Assembly (NCBI GenBank): GCA_964631325.1
Contig: CAZVWJ010000018.1
Coordinates: 1 to 46,169, forward strand
DNA from: CAZVWJ01 sp964631325
GTDB taxonomy: Bacteria > T1Sed10-126
Length of the DNA: 46,169 nt
Reading direction: 5' to 3'
The notes under the pieces were generated by a model, which worked only from the letters and a program-made list of their open reading frames with translations, did not search any database and was not told the origin of the DNA. This document shows, piece by piece, positions 1 to 8,459 of this stretch. Each line of letters begins with the position of its first letter. The first letter of the stretch is position 1. Position numbers and translations under genes: made by a program.

Positions 1-37
1 AGAGTCCTTTGCCAGCAATAAACGCTAAATATGATGC

Positions 38-106
38 CTCGATTGAAGGCTGTCCCTCGGCCGAATAATTCACGACAGTTACGCTGTCACGAATTATCCG
101 GGTTAA
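38..106. repeat. Hairpin repeat copy A
   Basis: Word CTCGATTGAAGGC, then a foldback with arms around ATAATTCACGACAG and CTGTCACGAATTAT and the tail CGGGTTA. It matches copy B (537-607) along its whole length. The arms have two mismatched positions in the middle. No adjacent gene or T-run suggests an ordinary terminator. Confidence 0.6.
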
Positions 107-284
107 GTTGTTTTAAGCTTAAGTCCTGGCCGAATCAGTGTAAACTGTGAAATCCGTGGAACCAGATTTTCAAATTTGAAGTTGACTTTGAATTTACTCC
201 TTACCGCCATCAAGCCCAACGTCTTTTCGCTGGCTCGCCCCCTCGCCTTTTCGATCCCTGAGCGCCTTCACATTATCTTTACGG

Positions 285-331
285 TGTTAGCCCGAATAAT
301 TCATGAAAGTTTTGCTTTCTTGAATTATTTG
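285..331. repeat. Hairpin repeat copy C (divergent)
   Basis: Foldback with arms AATAATTCATGAAAG and CTTTCTTGAATTATT around a 5-nt loop. Relative to copies A and B the apical stem changes from GACAG/CTGTC to GAAAG/CTTTC, a compensatory C-G to A-T change. This suggests that folding, rather than sequence, is kept. Confidence 0.55.
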
Positions 332-536
332 TCTCTATAAGACAGCAGTCAAGCTTGAATTGACAGATAAATCAAGTTGTAATTCATAATCCAAATTTAC
401 AGGGTGTACTCGTGATTCAATACCATCCAGCTTGCCGGCTGGGCTAACCACGCCTACAATCGAGTAACAAAATCACGTATGTGTGGCTTATATCATACGA
501 TTTAATACTGTTCAGGCGTTACCAATTGCAATCAGT

Positions 537-607
537 GCTCGATTGAAGGCGTCCCTCCGGGCGATTAATTCATGACAGCTCGACTGTCGTGAATTAATCG
601 GGTTAGG
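537..607. repeat. Hairpin repeat copy B
   Basis: Begins with GCTCGATTGAAGGC. The arms CGATTAATTCATGACAG and CTGTCGTGAATTAATCG are complementary over 17 positions with one T-G type mismatch and a 5-nt loop. It ends with CGGGTTAG, as in copy A. Confidence 0.6.
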
Positions 608-690
608 GCTTGAATATGCCTCATCACCGCATCACGTTATCACTTAATCACGATTTACGTTCTTCCTTCGTCCCGCAGTCCCTCCGTCAC

Positions 691-1797
691 TTAGTCACTT
701 TCCTCATCCAGCAAATCCTCAACCGCTCTTAAAACTCGCCCCACAGGGATATCTGCTGTGCCTGTTTCGCCGTCCCGGGTGGTCAACAGCCGGTAGTTGG
801 TAAGCAGTGGGCCGCTCACCCGCTGATCCGAACTGCCGAAAATTGCAACCAGCGGTGTGTTCAACATGTCGGCCAAGTGACAGGGGGCGGTGTCCCCGCT
901 GACCACGGCAGTCGCCTGTTCAATCAAGTAACAGAGTTCCAGCAAATCAGAAGTTTCCGGCGCAACCCTGACCTGTTCGGAGCAGTCTGTGGCCACTTCC
1001 CGTGCCCGGTCTTTTTCCCCCGGTCCCCACGTAATAAGAATTGGCCCGTCAAAGAATTTAGTCACTTCCGTGACCAACTCGCGGAAGTTCTCAGTCCCCC
1101 ATTCTTTCTCTTTTCCATAGCGGTCGTGACTGGTCGCCGGATGGACTAACAGTGGCGCCGCTTCCCCGGCTTCTACAACTTCCTCTGCTAAATTTTCGTA
1201 CTCCGGTGACTCAGGTCTGATTATCTCCCGGGTAAAGGTAAAATCTGGAGTAAAAGGCCGGAGGAGCTGGATATATTTCAGAATGCGTGGTAAATTCCGG
1301 GGGAGGAAATCGATGGTATAGTCCTGAAAACGGTAGTTGAATTCCTTTGAATTCTGTGGCGCAAATCCAATTTTTTGTTCAGCTTGGGCTGACTTAACGA
1401 CCAGCGCACTCTTCAACAGACCGTGAAGGTCAAAGACCCAGTCGTATTCACGTTTGCCGACGGCCTGCAGTTGTCGGTACAGACGCAGGGGATGTCTCAA
1501 CCAGTTTTTGCGGTCAATCCGGTGAACGTAATCAATCCCCGGATAATTCTTCAGTAGACGGTCACAGGGCGGATGAACGGCCCAACCTATTTCACCGGTA
1601 AATCCGTTATTTCGCAGGTAACTGACCACCGGCAGGCCCCGCACCACGTCTCCGATAGCACTGAGCCGGATTAAGAGAAGGGAATCCAGAGCTCCGAGTT
1701 GAGCTTGAAGAGAACATTTGGGAGCCGGCAGTAATTTCTTATAGCTTTGGATCACCCGGAAATTAAGAGAATCTATTTCCGACGTGTTTAAATTCAT
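691..1797 (-). CDS. Glycosyltransferase family 9 (heptosyltransferase-like)
   Basis: A 368-residue protein of the ADP-heptose:LPS heptosyltransferase family (GT9), which adds sugars to the lipopolysaccharide core on the cytoplasmic side of the inner membrane. The N-terminal signature LLLIRLSAIGDVVRGLP is present, as is the C-terminal donor-site block with VVSGDTAPCHLAD and LVAIFGSSDQRVSG. I chose the ATG at 1797 because a GGAAAGG ribosome site precedes it and the family signature then starts near residue 40; an in-frame TTG at 1878 would add 27 residues. It is divergent from the LPS-kinase::GT9 gene, a natural partner. The exact sugar cannot be read from sequence. The stop codon lies in a repetitive word tract. 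Confidence 0.85.
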   Translation of the reverse strand: MNLNTSEIDSLNFRVIQSYKKLLPAPKCSLQAQLGALDSLLLIRLSAIGDVVRGLPVVSYLRNNGFTGEIGWAVHPPCDRLLKNYPGIDYVHRIDRKNWLRHPLRLYRQLQAVGKREYDWVFDLHGLLKSALVVKSAQAEQKIGFAPQNSKEFNYRFQDYTIDFLPRNLPRILKYIQLLRPFTPDFTFTREIIRPESPEYENLAEEVVEAGEAAPLLVHPATSHDRYGKEKEWGTENFRELVTEVTKFFDGPILITWGPGEKDRAREVATDCSEQVRVAPETSDLLELCYLIEQATAVVSGDTAPCHLADMLNTPLVAIFGSSDQRVSGPLLTNYRLLTTRDGETGTADIPVGRVLRAVEDLLDEESD

Positions 1798-1900
1798 TTG
1801 AAATGTTTCCTTTCCGTGATGATTACAGTTATTATAAAATATAGCCTTTTCAAACCGGTTCGACAACATAAACCTCAATAAAATCAGAACATCAAAATGC

Positions 1901-1954
1901 TTCTTTCCCCGTTGGTGGGGGAAGAAACAGATTCCTTCGGCTTGGTTTCTGTTT
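1901..1954. promoter_or_regulatory. Two adjacent hairpins in the divergent GT9 leader
   Basis: One stem pairs TTCTTTCCCC (1901-1910) with GGGGGAAGAA (1917-1926) with a one-base bulge. The next pairs AAACAGA (1925-1931) with TCTGTTT (1948-1954), followed by TT. The two arms abut, so they could be alternative folds of a leader for the plus-strand gene at 2042. There is no direct evidence of regulation. Confidence 0.35.
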
Positions 1955-2041
1955 TAACTTATGAGATTCTTTACTTACCTCGTTATCAATTATTATTCTT
2001 GGTGTAATACAGACATTTTAAAAGTTTCGGGAAGTTAAAGT

Positions 2042-3880
2042 ATGATTGAGACTGAAGAATACGAATGGTTAATTTCGCACGGTTATGATTATATTCAGGT
2101 GAAGGATTATCAGATCCTCGTGCAAGAGAATTCGCGGTCGGAAGTGGAGAATAATTTTTCTAAGTTTCGGGAAAAATTAGGCCAGCTTCAAGATTCGGGT
2201 GGTCGGGGTAGCCGGCATTGTCAGTTTGAATTGCCCGGGCTTGGTTCCGTGTTTTTAAAACAGTATCATCACGGTGGCCTGCTGGCCGGGGAAGAGGACA
2301 CCGCCTACCGGTCGCCACGCCGATTCCTGAGAGAGTTAAAAGCGACTACTCTTGTTCGGGAGGGTCCGGGTAAAGTCCCCCCACCGCTCGGGGTTATCAC
2401 CACTACTTCAGCCGCCGGTGTTAAGGGTTATTATTTTTCCATTGCCCTGGCGGCCCAACCGGTGAGCAAAATTTTGCGTGGCCGGAAAATAAAGCGTGAT
2501 TATCTCCGGGAAGCGGGACAATTGCTGGCCCGGATTCATCGGGCGGGGATTGATCCGCTGGATTTTCATATTGATAACTTGTTAGTGAATGATGATCAAG
2601 AGCTGTATGCAGTTGATTTTGATCCGGTTAAGTTCCGGGTCCCTTCAGCGAAAACAATTGCTTTTCGTCTTCACCGGTTTGCCCGTTCCCTGACCAAAAA
2701 CGGTTTTTCCAAAAAACGTGTTCAGTCGTTTAAAGCCGGTTATGAGGCTGAGTGGGGTAGTTTTCTACTTTCTTTCTGGTATGCGCTCCAGAAGCCTTTC
2801 TGGAGTTTGAAAAACAGGCTCAGTGATCTTATTTACTGGGGCAAGCAGAGGGAGATATCTGAGCTGGAGACAGAAAAAATCCTGGTCCGGGGTCCAAACT
2901 GGATCGGTGACGTTATGATGTCTTTACCGCTGTTGCAGAGGTTAAAAGAAAAATACCCGGAAAGTGACCTGGACATTGTTGCTCGGGATTCGGTGGCAGC
3001 TATTTATCAACATTCACCGGTGGTCCGTAAAGTCTGGGAGCTGAAAGAAAAAACTTATTCCTATCCTCCGGAGGTGGTTAAGGAAGAATATTCAGCTCTT
3101 GTAGTTTTGCCCAAGTCCTGGCGAACCGGGCTCCAGGCGGGCCGCTCCGGAATTCCCCGGCGGTTTGGATTTGCGACCCGGGGCCGAGGAGTATTTTTTA
3201 CTGATCGAATGGCGCTAGGGAACAAGGATAAAGAGATTCACCACGCCCGGCTTTTTTTCCACGCGGCCGGAAAATCAGGAGGGCCGCCACCGGAAAATTT
3301 GCCGGAACCGGAGCTTGAAATTTCTCAAGCCTGGCCGGAGGATTTAAGGAATCCACCTCAGGGGGTAAAATATATGACCGTTCATCCGGGAGCGGCTTAT
3401 GGGCCGGCAAAACGTTGGCCGGTTGAGCAGTTCCGGGATTTTTTGCTGATGGTGCTTGAACAGGTTGAAATAGCGATAGTGGCGCTGGGGGTCGAGTCAG
3501 AAAAAGAGCTGGCTGAGGAATTGTTGGGGGATCTGCCGGCTGAGCGGAGCCTGAATTTAGCCGGGAAGACGACCCTCCGGCAGTGTATGGAGGTCCTGGC
3601 CGGGAGTGAGTTGATGGTGGCCAACGATTCCGGCCTGATGCACCTGGCGGCAGGGCTGGACACTCCTACTGTGGGTATTTTTGGTTCGACTTCTCCTGAA
3701 TTGACGCGACCGCTGGGAAAGGCGGTTGAAGTTTTGAATGAACCGGTTGATTGCAGTCCGTGTTTTCAGCCTCGTTGTCCGAGAGAGCGGGATGAATACA
3801 GGTGTTTACGTAATATTTCACCCGAACAAGTCTTTAATGTTGCCAAAAAATATCTTGCTGGAGTTTTAAATGATGATTGA
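2042..3880 (+). CDS. LPS kinase-like domain fused to heptosyltransferase II-like domain
   Basis: A 612-residue two-domain protein. Residues ~60-260 resemble the WaaP/KdkA-type lipopolysaccharide kinases: the catalytic loop DFHIDN (Asp174, Asn179) is followed by VDFD (Asp192, Asp194), the usual kinase HxDxxxxN and DFD pattern. Residues ~278-610 are a GT9 glycosyltransferase with ILVRGPNWIGDVMMSLPLL, HPGAAYGPAKRWP and NDSGLMHLAAGLDTPTVGIF, the WaaF hallmarks. The kinase would phosphorylate a core sugar (Kdo or heptose) that the GT9 part extends. ATG at 2042 has GGGAAG about 8 nt upstream. It overlaps the next gene by 11 nt, so the genes are translationally coupled. The fusion is unusual; these activities are normally separate proteins. 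Confidence 0.85.
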   Translation: MIETEEYEWLISHGYDYIQVKDYQILVQENSRSEVENNFSKFREKLGQLQDSGGRGSRHCQFELPGLGSVFLKQYHHGGLLAGEEDTAYRSPRRFLRELKATTLVREGPGKVPPPLGVITTTSAAGVKGYYFSIALAAQPVSKILRGRKIKRDYLREAGQLLARIHRAGIDPLDFHIDNLLVNDDQELYAVDFDPVKFRVPSAKTIAFRLHRFARSLTKNGFSKKRVQSFKAGYEAEWGSFLLSFWYALQKPFWSLKNRLSDLIYWGKQREISELETEKILVRGPNWIGDVMMSLPLLQRLKEKYPESDLDIVARDSVAAIYQHSPVVRKVWELKEKTYSYPPEVVKEEYSALVVLPKSWRTGLQAGRSGIPRRFGFATRGRGVFFTDRMALGNKDKEIHHARLFFHAAGKSGGPPPENLPEPELEISQAWPEDLRNPPQGVKYMTVHPGAAYGPAKRWPVEQFRDFLLMVLEQVEIAIVALGVESEKELAEELLGDLPAERSLNLAGKTTLRQCMEVLAGSELMVANDSGLMHLAAGLDTPTVGIFGSTSPELTRPLGKAVEVLNEPVDCSPCFQPRCPRERDEYRCLRNISPEQVFNVAKKYLAGVLNDD

Positions 3881-5483
3881 ACAGAGAAGAAAGTTGAGTC
3901 TATTGTTATTAGTGGCAATAGCCGCCGGGTTAACTCTTTTGGCCTATGAAATTTACCTGCTCGATTTGAATTTTGAGGAGCCCTGTCGTCTGCTGGTTGC
4001 TCACTCGATTCTGGCCGGTGGAGAATATTTAGTCCCCCATATCCTGGGGGAAATTTACTTGAACAAACCGCCCGGTTATAACTGGTTTGTTGCTCTGGCG
4101 GCAGTGCCATTTGGAGAGGTAAACCGGTTTGCGGGGCGGGGGATTGCTGTTTTGAGCTGGTTATTAACAGGAGGACTGTTATTTTACCTGACCCGGACTC
4201 TGGATGATTACCTGGCCCGGGTGTGGACGGTGCTGGCTGGCTTATTTCCCCTGGTTATTTTTATTGAAAAGGCGGCCCTGGCCGAACTTGACCTGTTTTT
4301 TACTGCTGTTTTATTAATTGCTGTGGCCGGTTTCTTCGAGTTTTACAGGGCCGGGCACCCGGATTGGGCCTGGCTGGTTGGCCAGGCGTTTTTAACACTG
4401 GCCCTGTTGACCAAGGGACCGCTGGCTTACCTTTATTTCTATTTACCGCTGTTTATTTTTGTTCTCGGAACAGAACGAAAATTTGGTTTAAAAGGTTTCC
4501 TGGGTGGATTTCTTCTTACCCATCTCGGGGTGTCTGGTTGGTTGTTCGGTGTTTTTCAGCAGGTCCCCCCGGGCGAGTTTTTTGGCTTAGTCTGGTCCGA
4601 GGCGGTGAACCGGGGTTCCGGTCTGGTGCTGAGTAAATACTTTGAACAGTTTTTTCTTTATCCCGTGAGGACTTTGCTTGCTTTTCTTCCGTGGACGGTT
4701 GTTTTTATCAGCCTGTTTTATACCCGGACTCGCCGGGCTGTTTACTCGTTAGCCGTGGAAAATGAGTTATTTCGTTTGGGGTTGGCCGGCCTTGTTCCGG
4801 GGATAATTTTCTGGTTTCATCCGGCCGACCGGGTTCGTTATTTATTGCCCCTTTTTCCTTATCTGGCCCTCGTGTCGGGAATGGTTCTGCTTGCTACCCG
4901 GAAGAGTCTGCGTCGGCAGTTATTCAAGTGGAGTGGAATTTTTCTCGGTGGACTGTTGATGGTGATGTTCTTTCTGCCGAAAATATTAGCGGAGCCGGAG
5001 GGCCTGCTGAATTTTGAGCAGTTGCTGGCCGGCGGTGTTATCCTGGGATTCTGTGGAATTTTTATTGTCCTCCAGGCAATTCTTTATTCAACGTCGACTT
5101 CACGGCTGTTAACTGTTTTTGTGGTTTTTATACTGGCAGTAAAAATGGGATACCTGTTCTTCTATCTTCCCCAGGACGAGCCGGAGTTTTTTGAGACGGC
5201 GGATAAAGTTGCGCAGATTGGCCGGCATCTGAAAGTAAATGGAATCACGGAAGTTGCTTGGGCCAGTGAAGACCAGCTCGTTGTTCCTTACTATTTAATC
5301 AAGCAGGGAATAAAAGTTAATAAAGAGACAGGGGCTGACTGCTCATCCGGCTGGTTGTTAACTCCGGAAAGCGATTTCACAGTTGGACAACCCTATTTTT
5401 CATATGCTTTTTTAAAAGGACAGAAATTTTACCTTCATAAACTGAAGCATAAAGTTAACGTGGGAGGAGAGAAGAATATATGA
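3870..5483 (+). CDS. ArnT/PMT-like membrane glycosyltransferase (GT39/GT83 type)
   Basis: A 537-residue polytopic protein with about 11 hydrophobic segments, the first at residues ~9-30. The first periplasmic loop carries the family pattern EPCR....LAGGEYLVPHI....YLNKPPGYNW, matching the acidic-residue loop of ArnT and protein O-mannosyltransferases. These enzymes take a sugar from an undecaprenyl- or dolichyl-phosphate carrier and attach it to lipid A or protein outside the membrane. The downstream GT2 gene is the expected maker of the lipid-linked donor. It overlaps both neighbours (11 nt and 4 nt). A soluble C-terminal tail of ~95 residues has no motif I recognise. The acceptor is unknown; lipid A is the best guess from the LPS context. 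Confidence 0.8.
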   Translation: MMIEQRRKLSLLLLVAIAAGLTLLAYEIYLLDLNFEEPCRLLVAHSILAGGEYLVPHILGEIYLNKPPGYNWFVALAAVPFGEVNRFAGRGIAVLSWLLTGGLLFYLTRTLDDYLARVWTVLAGLFPLVIFIEKAALAELDLFFTAVLLIAVAGFFEFYRAGHPDWAWLVGQAFLTLALLTKGPLAYLYFYLPLFIFVLGTERKFGLKGFLGGFLLTHLGVSGWLFGVFQQVPPGEFFGLVWSEAVNRGSGLVLSKYFEQFFLYPVRTLLAFLPWTVVFISLFYTRTRRAVYSLAVENELFRLGLAGLVPGIIFWFHPADRVRYLLPLFPYLALVSGMVLLATRKSLRRQLFKWSGIFLGGLLMVMFFLPKILAEPEGLLNFEQLLAGGVILGFCGIFIVLQAILYSTSTSRLLTVFVVFILAVKMGYLFFYLPQDEPEFFETADKVAQIGRHLKVNGITEVAWASEDQLVVPYYLIKQGIKVNKETGADCSSGWLLTPESDFTVGQPYFSYAFLKGQKFYLHKLKHKVNVGGEKNI

Positions 5484-6211
5484 CTGCTGTAACCTGTATT
5501 TTGCCTGTCTACAACGAGCATGAGAACATTATTCCCCTGTGTGATGAAATTGAATCAGTTGGTAAAAATACTGATTACAAGTGGCATATTCTCCTCGTTG
5601 ACGACGGAAGTACTGACGGGAGCACGGAAGTTATCAGGGAATTAACGGAGAAACGTGGGGAGCAGGTAGGCTCGATACATTTTAGCGCTAATAACGGCCA
5701 GTCAGCCGCTTTTGCGGCGGGGTTTGAATACGTGGAGACTTCTCTGGTGGCCACCCTGGACGCGGACGGCCAGAATGATCCGGCTGATCTGCCGGCAATG
5801 CTGGCTAAACTTGGGGATTGTGACATGGTCGCCGGTTATCGATCCAACCGGGAGGATAACTGGCCGCGGAAGTTCGGATCCTGGCTTGCCAACAAGGTGC
5901 GCAATTTTATTACCGGTGATAATATCATTGATACCGGTTGTTCTTTGAAAGTGTTTAAGCGGGAGGTTGTGAAGTCCTTTCCCGTTTTCGAGGGAATGCA
6001 CAGGTTTTTCCCCACCCTGGCCCGGATGAAAGGATTTGAGGTTCAACAGCATCCTACCAATCACCGGCCTCGCCAGGAGGGTCAGACCAAGTATACGCTC
6101 TCGGGGCGGTTGTTTACAACTGTCTGGGACCTGTGGGCGGTGCGCTGGATGCAAAAACGAGTTATCAACTATGAAATTGATGAAGCACGGAATATAAAGG
6201 AGAGGTGTTAA
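5480..6211 (+). CDS. Polyprenyl-phosphate glycosyltransferase (GT2, DPM1/ArnC-like)
   Basis: A 243-residue GT-A enzyme expected to load a sugar from a nucleotide donor onto a polyprenyl phosphate. The N-terminal block CILPVYNEHENI, the LLVDDGSTDGS motif (~39-48) and the metal-binding LDADGQNDP (Asp94, Asp96) are intact, followed by the family's GYR.NR.D...R...S...N and DTGCSLKVF segments. Unlike ArnC there are no C-terminal membrane helices, so it resembles the soluble DPM1 group. Its start overlaps the ArnT-like gene (ATGA), pairing donor synthesis with donor use. The sugar is not identifiable. Confidence 0.88.
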   Translation: MTAVTCILPVYNEHENIIPLCDEIESVGKNTDYKWHILLVDDGSTDGSTEVIRELTEKRGEQVGSIHFSANNGQSAAFAAGFEYVETSLVATLDADGQNDPADLPAMLAKLGDCDMVAGYRSNREDNWPRKFGSWLANKVRNFITGDNIIDTGCSLKVFKREVVKSFPVFEGMHRFFPTLARMKGFEVQQHPTNHRPRQEGQTKYTLSGRLFTTVWDLWAVRWMQKRVINYEIDEARNIKERC

Positions 6212-6214
6212 TCG

Positions 6215-6559
6215 ATGGAAACCTGGCTGCAGACCGCTTTGAGCTGGTATTATAACGTAACTTACTGGAAATTGTTCTGGCTTTCGATTGGTTTTTTGGG
6301 TCAGATTATCTTTGGCTGTCGATTCCTGGTCCAGTGGATAATCAGTGAACACAAGGGGCGCAGTATGATTCCCCGCGTCTTCTGGTATTTGTCCCTCGGC
6401 GGAACCCTGATGTTATTTTCTTATGCTACTTACAGGCTGGATCCTGTTTTTATGCTCGGGCAGGGGATGGGCGGATTTATTTACGTGCGAAATTTAGTTT
6501 TATTGAGCCGGGAGGACCGGGGCGAGCAGGGCAGTGGATCGCTGTTCAGCGAAAGATAA
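6215..6559 (+). CDS. LAB_N (lipid A biosynthesis N-terminal) domain membrane protein
   Basis: A 114-residue protein with three hydrophobic segments and the LAB_N domain pattern: FLGQIIFGCRFLVQWI, SEHKGRSMIPRVFWYLSL and YVRNLVLL. This domain occurs at the N terminus of some LpxB proteins and as small stand-alone proteins next to ArnC/ArnT-like genes. A role in moving or handling the lipid-linked sugar made by the preceding GT2 is plausible but inferred. It starts 3 nt after the GT2 stop, with GGAGAGG in the end of that gene as ribosome site. Confidence 0.82.
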   Translation: METWLQTALSWYYNVTYWKLFWLSIGFLGQIIFGCRFLVQWIISEHKGRSMIPRVFWYLSLGGTLMLFSYATYRLDPVFMLGQGMGGFIYVRNLVLLSREDRGEQGSGSLFSER

Positions 6560-6603
6560 AAGGCCGGCCGTCAGGTTGCCGATAAATTCGGAGGAGGATA
6601 ATT

Positions 6604-7386
6604 TTGAGTCTGAACGATGAACAACGGAAGAGATACAGCCGCCACCTTGATTTACCGGAAATTGGTGAAGCAGGCCAGGAAAAGCTGTTAGAAAGCCGGG
6701 CCCTTATTGTGGGGGCCGGGGGACTGGGCGGGACTATCGCTTATTACCTGGCGGCCGCCGGAGTTGGAACAATTGGCCTGGTTGACGGGGACCGGGTTGA
6801 ACGCTCCAACCTTCAGCGCCAGCTATTATACGGCGAAGAAGACATTGGTGAACCTAAGGTAAAAGCGGCCCGGGACCGGTTGTTAGAATTAAACAGCGCC
6901 CTTGAAATAAATACTTATGCGGAAAATTTAACCGGTGAGAATGGCAACGAAATTGTTGGCAATGGTAAATACGATGTTCTCGTGGACGGAGTTGACAATT
7001 TTGCCGCTCGCCGGCTGATTAATCGGTTGTCCCTCCATTTTGATCTGCCTTTTGTTCACGGTGCCGTTTATCGCTTCGAAGGCGAGGCAATTACTTTTCT
7101 TCCCGGCCGGGGCCCCTGTTACGGGTGTATTTTTGGGGAGGAACAGGAAGCGGCGGAGAACCCCGGCCCGTTCAGTGCGGCGCCGGGAGTGGTAGCCACG
7201 ATTGAGGCGACCGAGACGGTAAAATATTTGTTGGATTTTGGCGATCTGCTCAGGAAGCATCTCCTCCGAATAGACCTCCGCCAGATGGATTTTATGACTC
7301 TCCGGGTGAGCCGAGATCCTGACTGCCCCTTTTGCGGTGAAAGCGCTCTATATTCCGAGAACGATAAGATAGCCCCAGTTGATTAG
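6604..7386 (+). CDS. MoeB/ThiF/HesA-family adenylyltransferase (E1-like)
   Basis: A 260-residue E1-like enzyme that adenylates the C-terminal glycine of a ubiquitin-like sulfur carrier (ThiS or MoaD type). RYSRHLDLPEIGEAGQ, the ATP loop VGAGGLGG (37-43), DGDRVERSNLQRQ (61-73) and VDGVDNFAAR are conserved. Two Cys pairs (172/175 and 241/244) form the structural zinc site. There is no C-terminal rhodanese domain. TTG at 6604 is preceded by GGAGGA at 6 nt. No carrier protein gene lies nearby, so thiamine, molybdopterin or another sulfur pathway cannot be chosen. Its 3' end overlaps the convergent DUF2752 gene by 39 nt. Confidence 0.88.
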   Translation: MSLNDEQRKRYSRHLDLPEIGEAGQEKLLESRALIVGAGGLGGTIAYYLAAAGVGTIGLVDGDRVERSNLQRQLLYGEEDIGEPKVKAARDRLLELNSALEINTYAENLTGENGNEIVGNGKYDVLVDGVDNFAARRLINRLSLHFDLPFVHGAVYRFEGEAITFLPGRGPCYGCIFGEEQEAAENPGPFSAAPGVVATIEATETVKYLLDFGDLLRKHLLRIDLRQMDFMTLRVSRDPDCPFCGESALYSENDKIAPVD

Positions 7387-7743
7387 GGTAAGGAAGATAA
7401 AACAGGCGAGGAAAGTTCGGGGTGCGGGGAAGGGAAATTTGGATTGCGAAGAAAAAAAGAATGAGATGGGAAAATAAGCAAGCAGTCCCAACAGAGTTAA
7501 GAACCCCAGGGGCTGATAGAAAAAAGCCTTTCCGGGGTTAAGCCGGGTCAGAGCCTGGAGCATTCTGGTGGTGCCGCATGTGGGACAGGGCAGTCCGGTA
7601 AGTGATTTAAACGGACAGTGATAATCGACGGAAAAAGGAAAAATTATAAGTAATCCCGGGAAAACTGGTATTCCCAGCCAGGCGAGAAGGCTGAGTGTAA
7701 AGAGTGGGTCGTGAGAAATCCGGTGGTTAAATTTATTTACCAC
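7348..7743 (-). CDS. DUF2752 family membrane protein
   Basis: A 131-residue protein with about three membrane segments. The DUF2752 signature CPFKSLTGLPCPTCGTTR (residues ~43-60) is followed by ALTRLNPGKAFFYQPLG. The function of the family is unknown. I start it at the GTG at 7743, which overlaps the stop codon of the upstream Yip1 gene in the sequence GTGGTAA; the longer open frame upstream is an out-of-frame reading of the Yip1 gene. The last 39 nt run tail-to-tail into the coding sequence of the E1-like gene on the other strand. Confidence 0.72.
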   Translation of the reverse strand: MVNKFNHRISHDPLFTLSLLAWLGIPVFPGLLIIFPFSVDYHCPFKSLTGLPCPTCGTTRMLQALTRLNPGKAFFYQPLGFLTLLGLLAYFPISFFFSSQSKFPFPAPRTFLACFIFLTLINWGYLIVLGI

Positions 7744-8435
7744 AGGACTGCGATGCCCTGGCTGGCCGTCGACTCGAAAAACTGGGCCGCCCGGGGACCA
7801 AAAGCAAATAGTATTGCCAGTCCGATAATTGGTATGAGACAACAAAGCAGAGCCAGCAGCAAGGGTATCAAAGCGGCCATGATACTCTGACCGGTAGTTA
7901 ACCTGTGCATTTTTTTGAGGCCTATTACTTGTAAAACCAGCAGCCATATTGCTGAAATAAGGCCGCCGCAAAATGGAATGATGTTTGCCAGCGAGGCTGT
8001 TTGGGCGTAAGAAATTACTTTTACGGTAGCTCCGTAGGGAGCAGTATTCCAATCGGTAAGAATGAGAAAAAAGTGAACCAGGGCGGCCGTCAAAAATATT
8101 CCGACAACAGCGCCTATGGGAATGACTATTACCAGGAGAGTGAACTGGAAAATCCCCATCCCGGCCAGTCCGAACAGGGCTTTTTCCTTTCCTCCGTCCA
8201 ATAGATTAAAACCACTGAAAATAAATTGCCACAGGAAACCGGTGGCTGCGCCAAAAACACTGATAATTATCCCGTAGATCAGGGCTGGTCCCATTTCTGA
8301 GTCCCGGCTAATTTTGCCGTAAAAGTTGGCGGGAGCGGTAACAATGTTAATTACGGTCTGGAGAAAAGCTTCGGAGAGGCCAATTTTGTTTCTCTGGCCC
8401 CACGGATGGGAATTATTCATTGGATCATTTTCCAT
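7737..8435 (-). CDS. Yip1-domain membrane protein
   Basis: A 232-residue protein with about five membrane helices in the Yip1 layout: an N-terminal cytosolic stretch with TVINIVTAPANFYGKI, then helices at ~50-75, ~93-120, ~140-175 and ~185-215. Bacterial Yip1-domain proteins have no settled function; envelope or vesicle-like trafficking roles are only suggested by the eukaryotic relatives. The ATG at 8435 has AGGAGG about 6 nt upstream. It sits 24 nt after dapF in the same direction and overlaps the DUF2752 gene by 7 nt, so the two small membrane proteins may work together. Confidence 0.75.
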   Translation of the reverse strand: MENDPMNNSHPWGQRNKIGLSEAFLQTVINIVTAPANFYGKISRDSEMGPALIYGIIISVFGAATGFLWQFIFSGFNLLDGGKEKALFGLAGMGIFQFTLLVIVIPIGAVVGIFLTAALVHFFLILTDWNTAPYGATVKVISYAQTASLANIIPFCGGLISAIWLLVLQVIGLKKMHRLTTGQSIMAALIPLLLALLCCLIPIIGLAILFAFGPRAAQFFESTASQGIAVLW

Positions 8436-8459
8436 ATTTATTCCTCCTGAGAGAAAGGT

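Larger units (their letters stand above)
1..690. repeat. Noncoding region with three hairpin repeats and a word tract
   Basis: No convincing gene is visible. Three related foldback elements lie at about 38-106, 285-331 and 537-607. Each has an AT-rich stem built around ATAATTCA or TTAATTCA with a 5-nt GACAG/CTGTC or GAAAG/CTTTC closing stem. The first and third are preceded by the same word CTCGATTGAAGGC. From about 610 the sequence changes to short near-repeats (CATCAC.., CTTAATCACG, CGTCACTTAGTCAC) of the type found in other intergenic tracts of this window. The stop codon of the next gene lies inside this tract. Confidence 0.7.

Noticed and set aside
7744..8052. Long N-terminal extension of the DUF2752 protein
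   Set aside because: It is an out-of-frame reading of the Yip1 gene; the GTG at 7743 overlapping the Yip1 stop is a better start.
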